The notes beneath the pieces are model-generated. The model did no database searches, had not been told where the DNA came from, and was given only the letters and a program-made list of their open reading frames with translations. Below are positions 54,498 through 64,000 of a stretch of DNA of 64,000 bases, piece after piece (positions within the stretch are counted from its first letter, which is position 1; the number at the start of each line of letters is the position of its first letter). Location of the stretch: positions 77,732,523 to 77,796,522 of the forward strand of contig OY997589.1 in assembly GCA_963921825.1 (NCBI GenBank), given 5' to 3'. The position numbers and the translations under genes are program-made. This DNA comes from Erodium maritimum (Eukaryota > Streptophyta > Magnoliopsida > Geraniales > Geraniaceae).

Positions 54498-57078
54498 TGT
54501 AAGACCCGCTCCCGATCGAACCGATGTCTCAAGAAGTCACTCGGGACTTTTCCGGAACCCAAACGAATTAGCCATGATCACGGTTGGCTTCAGGGGAGAA
54601 ATCCCTTTCGTTTGAGTATAATATTGGAGAAAGTCAATTTTGGTCAAAACGAGACTTTTTATTGACTAAAAGCATTATTTTATTGTGTTGGAAATTAATT
54701 TGGGAAAAAAGTAAATAACCTTTGGACACTTGTCCCCTTTTGGTTGAAAGAGAGAAAAAGGGATGGTCATAGACCCTTTTACCCTCCCAAAAGCTACTAT
54801 AAGGAATTCTAGATCAAGGGCTTTTTGGACATTTGCTACATCTAGGTATTATATGAGATTGGAATAGCAAATTCAACTCATTTTGTTGGTGTAGCCGAAA
54901 TCTAGAGGAGGAGCAAGGGAGAAGAGCTCCCATGGAGCTTTTAAGGAAAATCAAGGAAGAAGAGGCCACTTGAAGTCTTCCTCTAGCCATCCCTCCTCAA
55001 GACCACTACCATCTTCTTCATCTCAACATTCTAGAGGTAATGGAACTCTCTAATCCTCATTTCTCTTCATCTCTTTTCATGGGTTTTGGGTGAAATTGCT
55101 AGATGTTGTTGGAGTTGAGTGAAAATGGTGGGAGATGTTGTTGATGAGAAGCTTTGTTGGGTTTTTGTTGAGAAATCATTAGTTTGTTGGAGCTTTTGAG
55201 TTGGGTTTGATTTGATGAATCATTGGAAACTTGTTTGTGTGTTGATTCCTACCATGGGTAGAGGAGTATTGAAGGATTTGGACTGTTTTGGGAGTTGGAA
55301 GGGGTAAAATTCTGGGTTTGAAGGTGGTTTTTCGGAGAAAAGGAGCTGGAGGTTGAAGAAGGGCGAAACTGCCCTGGTGCGCCACGGATCCGTGACGGAT
55401 CCCGTGACGGGCGACGTCACGGCTCCGTGAGGGAGTCCGTGACGGCACTCGTCACGGCTCCGTGACGGTAACCGTGAGGGTTAACGTCACGGATCCGTGA
55501 CCAGGTCCGTGGCAGACCAGGGTGAGGGTTTCTTGAAGGTTTTACACCTTGGTTTTGAGCTGAACTTTGGAAGGGTTTTGGGAGTCTTTCTTGTTGTTTA
55601 AGTGGAGCCTAATTTAGCGTTTCTTTGTGTCCAAGGCTTTGGGAATCGAGCTAGAGAAGCAAGGATCACGCCGGGACCCGAGTGAAGAACGGAGTGGTGA
55701 TCATCGGGCTTCATCAAAGTGTTGAGAGGAAGACCTTGAGGTAGGGAAAGCCTTAACCTCTCGTTTAAGATGCTTAGTATGCATGTTAGATTAATAAAAT
55801 TGGAAAGGTCCTAGAAATGCCTATAGGATGCGAATAACTAGCATAATCGTCTTTCAATTACTAATAACCGGAAGTGTCTAGTGGTGACCGATTAGGATGC
55901 CAATCACTAGTGTAACTCGCTTTCAATACTTGGGAATTGTTTGTCTGGTAGAGGAGCCTTGGCAAAGCCCTCGGATTAGTTGCGTGTTAGGATCGCATGC
56001 TTGTTTGTTTGGTTGCTTAGTGGATAGGCTAAAGAGTCTAATGGAACTAGTTGAATTGCATATCTGAATGCTTGATTGAAGGTTTTCCATGTTTGATTGA
56101 TTGAACTCTTTTTAGACTGTTGACTGTATTTGGATGATTGCTTGTTTTCCTTAAATTATTGCTTGGAGCATCGAGTATGACTGGTTGTACCGAGCGGTGC
56201 AATCAGGTGATCGATGCCCCGTTGGATCGAGACTGGTAAGTGAACGGTAAGTTATGATTGTGTGATTCGTGTGCTGTGTGTTGTGGTAAATCGGTGATGT
56301 TTGAGCTATGTGTGATAGTGGATTGGTGGTTGTCGGGATTGGACCGCTTCGTGTTTCGGTTGAGTACGTTACTGAATTATTATATGATTGTGGTTGACAC
56401 GGTATGGTACCTACACCGTTGAGGAGTCCGGTGTAGGAGGTTTTAGTGAGTACTTGTTGAATTGCCCAAGTGTATACCTCCTATGGGAGTGATACCTTGG
56501 TTCCCGAGGACATAAAATCCTTTGGAGACGTTTCGGAGAATCCCGATGATAAGCGCCCCGAAGGGTTGTTTCCGGTCGCCTCAATGTTATGCGTCTCCTT
56601 TGGATTTGAGGGAAAATCCGAGAGGACACATCATATGTGGATCGGAGGGTGGAGACTTCATGTGCCACGGCATGGAATGGGTTACTTATTATCCGTGTTA
56701 GTTAAGATTTTTCTTGTTGTCTTGCTGTTGACTTTATTGAGTTTAAGGTCCACCTTATTATGTGTTTTCTCTACTGAGCGCAAGCTCACCCCTGTGAGTT
56801 TACTGTTGTGTTTACAGGCTTGATTGAGGAGTAGAGGCTCGGGAGCTTCTAGGTGTGGGTGTCCATAGCGACTTCGTTTATTCTATTTTCGTTTGAAACA
56901 GATTTTGTAGAGGATTATTATTACACCCCTGGAGGGTTATTCATGTTTAAACTAGATTTTGTGGATTGGAGTTTCTTATTGGAGATTTTCAGGAACTAAT
57001 TGTTAAATTATTAATTTATTGTCTTTTATTACTAGTCATGCCTCGAGTCCGGGCAAGAACTGGATTTGGGGCGTGACA
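54498..57078 (+). repeat. Solo LTR of a gypsy element
   Basis: 2581 bp from TGTAAGACCCGCTCCC to GGATTTGGGGCGTGACA, flanked by a perfect duplication GTCTG (54493-54497, 57079-57083). The same end sequence and the CTACTGAGCGCAAGCTCACC motif (56769) occur, inverted, in the 3' LTR at 31132, so both are related long-LTR families. A putative TATA is not obvious. The LTR contains a 35-bp palindrome-centred tandem repeat. No internal region remains, indicating LTR-LTR recombination. Confidence 0.9.
55381..55515. repeat. 35-bp tandem repeat with palindromic core
   Basis: The 12-bp palindrome CACGG(A/C)TCCGTG starts at 55383, 55418, 55453 and 55488, an exact 35-bp period. The outer copies are perfect palindromes (CACGGATCCGTG), the inner two have A changed to C. 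Between cores lie further CCGTGA(C/G)GG words. No coding role. Confidence 0.9.
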
Positions 57079-58400
57079 GTCTGTCTAACCAAGATCGCTA
57101 TCAAGAAGAGCAACATTAGAACAAAAATGGGTCTAACAAGAACCTATAACTCAGAACTAACCAAACTACAACTAAGCCATTATACGCAAAACAACAATAC
57201 AACAAACAAAGAAACCAATAGGAACGAGTCTGGGAACTCTGAAAAAACAACCCTGAAGCCCTTAGAAGAAAACTGAGTCTTGTACTCTGAAAACCAGCCT
57301 TGAAGTCCTCGGAAGCAGACCGAACAAACCCATCACCAAGCGTTCACCAAGCAGAGAGAGAGGGGAGCGAAGTTCCTCCCGTGCCACACCCCAAAGAACC
57401 CTTTAAACCAAAGCAAATCCAGAACAAACTATAGCACCCACCTGGAGGACCTGATGTTCTAAGCTCATCGAGGCCGAAGCCTAGATTCCCCAGCCAACAC
57501 TGAGAGAATCCCCCAAAGGCGATGAGCCGGTACCAAATTGATACCGAGAACAAACATGATTTATCAACCAGGGGAGCCTACAGGTAGCAAACCCAGAACC
57601 CAAACACCAAAAACCCCCATCGATAAGCGAATCCGGCCAACACCGAAAGGTTTACAGAATCAGATGAAGGGAATGGAAATCAAGATTTAAGGCAGAGAAA
57701 CTAGGAAAAGTGTTCTTACCCCACTGTCCTTCTCGACCTACGCCAAGAGCCTTCGGCGACCCCATCTCCGATCCGAAGAATCAGATCCCGACACCGGGCC
57801 AACACCCGAATGCCGACCACAAGTGGAGGGAAAGGATTGAAAAAAGCAGGGACGCGAGGACAAGCAAGAGCCAGAGCATCGACAAGTCGCCGACCTCAGA
57901 TCCGAGAACCACAGGACCCCAAATCCACCCTCCAACCCCAGAGCTCCGAAGTCCATGAATCAAAACAAAACCCACACCGGGGCTACAACAAGGCCTGAAA
58001 AGCCAAAGCGACAGAGATTGCTAGGGGAGGAGAGAGATCGAAGGACCCATAGCTCCAGGAGAAAGGAAACATAGATGGGGGTTAGATCCACGATCAACTT
58101 CCCCAGATCTGTGAGGAGGAAGGTCTTCCACTGCGGATCTACACCACCCACCGGTGAAAGGGTCGGCCAAGGAGGAAGAAAACCAGTCAACAAGTCAGAA
58201 GAGGGGTATCGGGATGGTAGAAGACAGAGGAAGTGAAGGAAGGTGAAGATTGGTGAGGGGAGAACCACCGGTGACTCCCTCAACCGGAGCAAAGGAAGCC
58301 ACCGGCAGTAAACAGGCGAGCAAGAAAGTGACGGCGAGATAGGGTTTTGATAGAAAGTCTAGAGAGAAGCGAGAGCTCCTCTCTCTAGACTTTTAATGAG

Positions 58401-58766
58401 CTTTTTCACAAGCATTATTGATTTTTTGCTCCAACTTGAGAGAGCAGCGATGAATAAGTATTTGATTTTTCTATCAACAATTTGTTGTATAAAGCCCTTA
58501 TCCTCATGGATTGATGATACGAGTCTGATCTAAAACTTTGATGGCCTCTTCCTCCTGGCTGAACATTTAAGTGGTAAGGTTGAAAAGTTATGGCTGAAGA
58601 TCGAGTTGATCAGAAGGTTACCAAGAGAGGGAGAATTTTTTTGAAGCAATATAACTGCCTCTCCTTCAAACTTTCATCTTACTCCTGAAAAAGATGATCA
58701 CTTATCCTTGATCCTCTGGCTTTTCTAGGTTCTTAGAGTAAGAGGTAGAAACAAATTTATGTTAAT
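58401..58766. other. Spacer
   Basis: Possible last codons of the copia relic at 58401-58445, then AT-rich sequence with no feature recognised. Confidence 0.35.
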
Positions 58767-58970
58767 ATGCTGTAAAATTTTGGTTGAAGAACAATAATAA
58801 TAAGGTTCCAGTTGGAGCTCAAATATTTATATTATACCAAAAATTACCTAGTGCATGAAATTCAAAACAGAGGTTCCCATGATGATCATGAACTTAGCAG
58901 CCAGATCAAGTCTCGAAACAATCATATCTTAAAACATAAACCTAATCAAATGTTAAGCATTTTCAAACGC
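58767..58970. repeat. Duplicated flank of the F-box gene
   Basis: Matches 24503-24577 plus 25373-25495 at high identity (for example CATATCTTAAAACATAAACC). It is the form without the retroposon, carrying one copy of the target (CTAGTGCATGAAATTC). Confidence 0.85.
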
Positions 58971-59162
58971 ATCCATATGCAATCCTCTTCCCCTGCATTT
59001 GAATCTTCATATAATCCTTCAATCACCTACAAAAGATATGAATCGCCACAATAAGCATATGTTAGTGAAGTTAATTCATTTGGATCAAATATCAGCACAA
59101 AGATATCAAAAAACAGTATATGATGAACCTCAAAGGTAAAAAGAATATTACCTTCCCTCACA

Positions 59163-60329
59163 TTAAAAATAGACTCTCCTCATAGGGACACACAATTGAG
59201 GCGTATTTGTCAAATGAGAGAAGACGTTACACTGTTTACACACGGTGTTGTACAAAACCAACTCTTGCCGGTCTCCGACGCCATCGTTATCATCCACAAA
59301 GATACTGTAGTCATGCACCATAAGAACTTGATCGTTCTTCCACAAGTGGAACGAGAATGGTTGGTATGTTGGAAAACCTTCATCACTAATGTCAATGTTG
59401 AACAATTTAGTCCAGGACTCTGTCACGCCGTACTCTTTCATTGCCCAAACTGAACTATCCTCTCGCTTCGTATCCCAAACGATCACATGAATCACTCCAC
59501 CGAATGTCACACTTCGGGTATTTTTCCAGTGATTTTTACCATCATACTCGGTGAATTCAGCACAATCAGGCATCTTTATTTCTCAAAAAATCTCGTCACT
59601 CATATCGAAAGATAATAGAATCTTATCACGGCTCATGCCTAGTCTATATCCAGTCCAGTGAGCAGCCCCGTTGAGATAACATTCTGAACCAGGATTCCCA
59701 ACCATCCATGGATGCACGAGAGGAGGGCTAATGCCCCTCCAAGCGCCCTTCATCGAATCGTAAATGTCACACACATTTGTTACCAAATCAGCCGACTGAT
59801 CACTACACATACACAAAACCTTGTAATCATTGGTTTTGGGGTCAAATCCAAAACCAAAATAGGATAAATATGGAGCAGTACGAGTGATAGTTCTTGATGG
59901 AATCTCAACCACTTTCTTAATATTAGGGTTCCATATGAGGAAGGTGATACTCGAGTGATTATCAGCATATATAGACAAACAAATCAACCCATTACAGGAC
60001 CCAACGATTCGAACATATTTTCCATGGAATGCCTCGGGGAAATCACAGTGCTCACGGGACATAGTAAACGACTCGTCGTAAGAACTAAATGAGCAAACTT
60101 CGGATCTATCATCGTAATGTTGAAGAAGAACGCGATTGCTATTTTTGTTCAAGTTTTTGGTGGAGTAATCGGAGATGAAACTAGGGCAAGAGACGAGAGA
60201 GTACCATGACTGACAGACCGACCTGCACTGTAGAATCGACTTTGTCGGTAATCTATTGAGTATCTCGCTCCACATTTCAGGAGGAAGAACACCATCGTCG
60301 CCGGCCCTTCTTTTGGCTTCAACCTGCAT
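59163..60329 (-). pseudogene. F-box protein with associated domain, one nonsense codon
   Basis: ATG 60329 opens 248 codons, then TGA at 59585-59583, then the same frame continues for 139 codons to a stop at 59163, giving about 388 residues, normal for the family. The N-terminus has the F-box VLPPEMWSEILNRLPTKSIL followed by CRSVCQSWYSLVSCPSFI. The F-box-associated domain follows (GSCNGLICLS, FLIWNPNIKKVVEIP, YFGFGFDPKTNDYKVL, LNGAAHWTG). After the stop come DSSVWAMKEYGVTESWTKLF and FVDDNDGVGDRQELVLYN, the expected C-terminal part. Such proteins are SCF ubiquitin-ligase substrate adaptors binding SKP1 through the F-box. All else is intact and a TATA box lies upstream, so the break is recent, or a truncated protein is made. 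Confidence 0.85.
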
Positions 60330-60360
60330 TGTCCACTCTCAAAATGAGTATAAGAACCTC

Positions 60361-60372
60361 TATTTATATATG
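60361..60372 (-). promoter_or_regulatory. TATA box of the F-box gene
   Basis: Minus-strand CATATATAAATAGAGG places TATATAAATA about 32-43 bp upstream of the ATG at 60329. This would leave a very short 5' leader, so transcription may start close to the ATG. Confidence 0.6.
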
Positions 60373-60399
60373 AGAGCGGTTACGCCGAAGCGGTTTCTT

Positions 60400-61489
60400 A
60401 CGTTTAGAAAAGGTCAACACCTATGACCTACCTCTTCCGTTACAGACCGATCGATTACCAGAAAGGTCTTTATAGCTTCCCTCCAACTACATTCCTAGGG
60501 TTTGGAAATTATAGCATATCATATACTAAACTAATATGCATCATGAATATTATACACAACAATATTAATGATTATCAGATATAACTATAGTGAAACAGAA
60601 AGTATTATGCGCTCCCCTACACGGTGCTTCCCTCTGGGGGAGGGTTAGTGATGCTTCCCCCCGTACCGGTGTCGAATGGCCACAACAAGAACGTACCGTG
60701 GAGAGGGCGCGAGGGGACAGAGCAGACTAGGCGGGAGCCGGAGTCGGGTACACCTCTTTGGGCGGGTCTGGAGCCGGGTTCTTGTGCGGGTAAAGTGAAG
60801 GGGTCGGATCCCACACCGGGTTAGGGGCTTGGGCCATGTGTCACTCCACGATCTGACGGTTTGGATCAGGACTCTTGGACCGGGTCAGATCAGGGAGATG
60901 GAGCATCTGGGCTCCACATCTGGGTCGGTACACTCTTTTTGGACCGACCTTGAACATCCGACACCACAAAAGGGGCATTTGTAACGGTGGGGGCTCAAAG
61001 CTCTCTCACATAGCGGAATGAGGACAAGGTGGTCCAGAGGGGGGATGGCCTGTTATACCGCCCGTCTGGATGTAAGGTTGTAGCGGTACCACCAAGAAAC
61101 AACAAGTTACTTCCCTACCAGCTCGGAGGTCAACAATCCCGCGTTTTGGAGCCCTATAAGTATCAGTCAAGGGAGGACGACGCACGCTGACAACCTGGGG
61201 GAGTTAGTAGTCCACCAACATCTCTATCCGATAAAGGGTCCGCTCGATCCTAACTTTCGCCAGTCTAGTCTCACTATATCGGTGTCGTCAGAGACTACCG
61301 CAGCATCACCCTCTAAGCGTCTCCAGAAAGTAGTCGGAAACAATGAGCTTTTTATTTTCTGCCAGAGTATCCTCTATAGCGGGAACTCGAACAATATTAG
61401 TTATTTCAGTTACATCTTGTCTGATATTTTAGTGCTTTTGAACCCTATAAACACATATGCACTCGTTTATTTTCAAAAAAAAAAATATA
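60400..61489. other. Unclassified repeat-like region
   Basis: From 60605 the base composition turns GC-rich, with CGGGT-type words, CCCTATAAGTATCAG (61151, TATA-like) and, at 61471-61482, a poly(A) tract after CGTTTATTTTC. The tail and the similarity of GTATTATG (60602) to TATTATG (61488) hint at a retroposon, but evidence is too thin for a call. No coding sequence recognised. Confidence 0.3.
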
Positions 61490-61516
61490 TATTATGAGAT
61501 ATACATGGGATTCATT

Positions 61517-61900
61517 GTATAGTTATCAATTACTGTACATATCTCATCTGTCTACTTATCCCGTACCATTAGCTATCTTATATCTCTTAGCTAACTATTA
61601 TACAAGCTATATATACATACACCGGTACAACACGAGTCAACAATTCTAAGTAACATATATTATACTCTGCATACTGGTTTGGTATAGAGCCTGATCATAT
61701 CTTCCGCCGTATGTTCATCATTTTCTTCCTCATCATCAACCATCTTTCTAACAACAACTAACACTGTTCCGTCTTAGTTTTCCACGACTTCCGTGTTTCC
61801 CTTATCTGTTTCGCACCTACCATTTGCGATCAAACTAGCGAGACTCAAGTCATATTTTCCCTGGAAACACTAATTCTAGCCATTATTCAACATGCTTAGC
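61517..61900 (+). repeat. Copia LTR and primer-site relic
   Basis: A short AT-rich stretch starting TGTATAG with a TATA box (CTATATATACATAC, 61609) is followed by TGGTATAGAGCC (61680-61691), which resembles the Met-tRNA primer site with one base missing. No coding sequence follows. Tentative. Confidence 0.4.
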
Positions 61901-61944
61901 ATGCATGATCTTCTATCTCAACAATATTCTCACCATCTACTATC

Positions 61945-63004
61945 ATCAGTATACGGTGAAGGCTGCTTATGGGATGTGTCAGCATGAGCAAGCAGTTTTC
62001 CAACCCCAGACGGATATTTGGACAAGGATATGGAAATTGGAAGTAATGCCAAAAGTGAGGACGTTCCTGTGGAGGACGTGCTCTGGGTGCCTCTAGGTCG
62101 CGGTCAACCTTAGGCGGCGACATGTGGCAATGGAGGTGGTGTGTCCGGTCTGCACAGGGGCAGATGAATCGGAACTCCATCTGCTAGTCCACTGTCCAGT
62201 GGCAGCAGAGTGTTGGGCTAAGTCTGGATTGAACACTCCCCAGGATGCTCAAACTATTTCTGAATGACTGCAGAGAACGTTAAGTAGTAATCCTCCGGCG
62301 AGCGGAGGGCTAATAGGATGTATATTGTGGGAAGTGTGGAAGGCCATAAACAAGGTGGTATGAGACCAAACGACACAACTGGCTGCCAATATTTTCCAGG
62401 CGGCTTTCCACTTACAAGCAGGGTGGCTAGAAGCCATTAAGCGAAAACGGCAGAATCAGACACGGCCGAGTCAAGCCCAAATAGGGGCGGGGGAGGTGTG
62501 GGAACATCCTTCTCCAGGGACGTGGGCTGTAAATACAGATGGAGCGCTCTTCGCGGCGGCAAATTTGATGGGGACTAGTTGGATATGCAGGGATGGCCGG
62601 GGATGTCTCACAGGGGCCCGTTCTGCATCCTTTCATGGCCCTCAGAACCCAGGATTGGTGGAGGCTTATGCGGTCCGGGATGCATTAACTTGGCTCCTGC
62701 AATACCCACATCAAAGGGCGACAGTGAGGAGCGATTGTAAGATCATAGTGGAATGATCAGGAAAGGAGGGCGGTTGCTATCTCCTTTAGGGACAATTATC
62801 ACAAATTGTATCTCCCTTTTAGCTAAACTCGAGTACGTGCAAATCGTTTTTGTAAAGCGGACAACGAACAAAGCAGCCCACTGGCTTGCCAGGGCGGCTT
62901 GTTCCTCCCCTGTCTGGAATTGGTCCGGGGGCTATATCCCCGAGCCTCTTCAAAATATCCTTCTTGTCGATATTTAAATAAACTAGCATTTCTCTCAAAA
63001 AAAA
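61945..63004 (+). pseudogene. 5'-truncated LINE: ORF2 zf-RVT and RNase H end
   Basis: The frame begins abruptly at YTVKAAYGM, the block just before zf-RVT in plant LINE ORF2, then WKLEVMPKVRTFLWRTCSG, a TAG, CPVCTGADESELHLLVHC (zinc knuckle C-x2-C...H-x4-H-C), an interrupted linker, and RNase H-like motifs: WAVNTDGALF with the first aspartate, LVEAYAVRDALTW with glutamate, TVRSDCKIIVE, and, after a frameshift, FVKRTTNKAAHWLARAA. Several stops are present. The 3' end AACTAGCATTTCTCTCAAAAAAAA (tail 62997-63004) is LINE-like. This is the usual form of a dead LINE copy, unlike the ORF1-only copies elsewhere here. Confidence 0.75.
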
Positions 63005-63318
63005 TTATCAATGGAAAACTCATATATATCTCTCAATCCAACATATCAAGCTTGGTATCATAAAGATTATATTTTTTTAAATAATTTCACTTATAACTAG
63101 CTAAACCCCTTTTTTGGTCCAAAAGTTATGTGCTGGTAACCATTGTTTTTTGAGTTTAATGCTACTGGTTTTTTTTTTTGTGTGAAAGACATCAATACAC
63201 AAAATTTTCTGCTAAGGGATGCGAGTGATGATGATCTATGCAAAATATTTGGTCTTTAGTTCTTCCTATGACTCCAGCATTAATATTTCTTGTGGCTCTT
63301 GAGTATTGACATGCTAGG
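63005..63318. other. AT-rich spacer
   Basis: No feature recognised. Confidence 0.4.
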
Positions 63319-64000
63319 TTAGGGGTGTCCATGGGCCGGGTCCCCGTCCCGTGACTAATTTTTTGAACCGACCCGTAGTGACCGGGTTCAAAAAATTTAA
63401 CCCGCTCCCGGCCCCAGGCCCAAAAAGACACCTTTGAACCCGCCCGTCCGGATTATGGGCCGGTTCACTGGGTTGGACCAACCCATCCGAATTTGTTAAC
63501 AATTGATCACATTAACCGTAAGTAGTAGCACATATACTTTCAAATATTTTTTTCATTATCCAAAAACCTTTAAAAAGTAATCAAAGAGTGCTTACAAGCT
63601 CTCAATTTGGTCACTTCTTAATTATGAAAAAACTCTCTACCCTATTAAAATTTTATCAAAGGTTCAAGGATTAAAAACGTCAAACAGGGAGTTCAAGTTG
63701 ACTCAAAAGAGATTATGATTACAAAAGATGAGTTCAACTCAACACAACTATGACATGTTCTATTACAAAATTGGTAATCATCTTCAAAATCTCAAATAAT
63801 CAATCTTAATTTTCATATGTAAAAGTAATTAAAATTGTAAGAGTGTAGCTTTAGCATTGAACTTGTACCATATCTGGGTGGTCCGGGTTATGTAGGAAAA
63901 CATGTGATGGATCCGCAACCCGGACCGCTCATTCCGGGTTTGGTATTTTTGAACCCGGGCCCGTCCCCGTAACCCATGGGGACAAACCCACTGGGGCCGG
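63319..64000 (+). mobile_element. hAT-like non-autonomous element, left part
   Basis: TAGGGGTGTCCATGGGCCGG at 63319 matches the T/CAGGGGTGT termini of plant hAT elements. The subterminal CGGGTTCAAAAAATTTAACC block (63380-63400) recurs inverted near 63930-63970 (TTTTTGAACCCGGGCCCGTC), so the right terminus should lie just beyond the window. The interior is AT-rich and non-coding. The 8-bp duplication cannot be tested. Confidence 0.55.

Larger units (their letters stand above)
54358..58390 (-). mobile_element. LINE-like retroposon split by a solo LTR
   Basis: Flanked by TTTTAATGAG on both sides (54348-54357, 58391-58400). The minus-strand 3' end reads AATTGCTGATAAAAAAAA. Without the nested LTR the element is about 1.45 kb. 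The 5' part (58390-57960) is a C/T-rich leader with open frames of no known family (up to 110 codons), followed by short frames; no ORF1 domain or reverse transcriptase recognised. Its 5' tip forms an 11-bp inverted repeat (GTCTAGAGAGA, 58363 to 58390). Confidence 0.8.

Noticed and set aside
55381-55515. CRISPR-like palindromic repeats
   Set aside because: The sequence between palindromic cores is itself repeated; it is a tandem array within a solo LTR.

Overview
The window is repeat-dense nuclear DNA of a flowering plant, most likely a eudicot; I cannot name the species. The evidence is two plant-specific gene families (NAC and F-box with an associated C-terminal domain), plant Ty1/copia and Ty3/gypsy lineages with initiator-Met-tRNA primer sites, L1-type LINEs whose first ORF carries an RRM, Mutator, Harbinger, En/Spm and hAT derivatives, and plant snRNA-type USE/TATA promoter pairs. 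Only two host genes are recognisable: a NAC transcription factor (17922-19217, minus) and an F-box gene broken by one stop codon (59163-60329, minus). Nearly everything else is transposon-derived.

Regions 1-31 kb. A deleted copia 3' end with its LTR (1-732) is followed by non-LTR sequence: an ORF1-only retroposon with 14-bp target-site duplications (1215-2989), a LINE ORF2 zinc-knuckle relic (3120-3742), a Tourist-like MITE (3783-4089), a plus-strand LINE reverse transcriptase relic split by a minus-strand ORF1 retroposon (5940-8650), and an RRM retroposon (9571-10660). Then come a pol III-like promoter with a 7SL-like head (10975-11095), a decayed gypsy pol (11095-14590), another RRM LINE ORF1 (14600-16715), a 511-bp Mutator foldback MITE (17349-17859), the NAC gene, a minisatellite-bearing retroposon (19690-22005), an En/Spm-related gene remnant (22276-24050), the second 7SL-like copy in inverse orientation (24187-24060), a 795-bp retroposon with a 15-bp duplication (24578-25372), a TRIM-like LTR element whose LTR is split by a 1.7-kb Mutator element (25506-28079), and a 668-bp retroposon (28367-29034).

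Region 31-58 kb is a multi-level nest. A decayed copia (from about 30870) is interrupted by a 23-kb minus-strand gypsy element (31132-54158, duplication TAGTT); its reading frame resumes on the far side. Inside the gypsy sit a Tat-like solo LTR (35933-37610), a nearly complete copia with truncated LTRs (39454-47799) and a complete chromodomain gypsy with duplication CGAGC (47930-53537). Just beyond, the same copia relic is cut again by a minus-strand LINE-like retroposon (54358-58390, duplication TTTTAATGAG), itself split by a 2.6-kb solo LTR (54498-57078, duplication GTCTG).

Region 58-64 kb holds the F-box gene, whose downstream flank is duplicated at 24.5-25.5 kb and supplies the empty site for the retroposon there, then a short copia LTR relic, a 5'-truncated LINE end (about 61945-63004) and the left part of a hAT-like element running off the window. 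The genes do not form a pathway; their main interest is as a record of successive insertions. Coordinates given as exact rest on target-site duplications or LTR edges; others are approximate.
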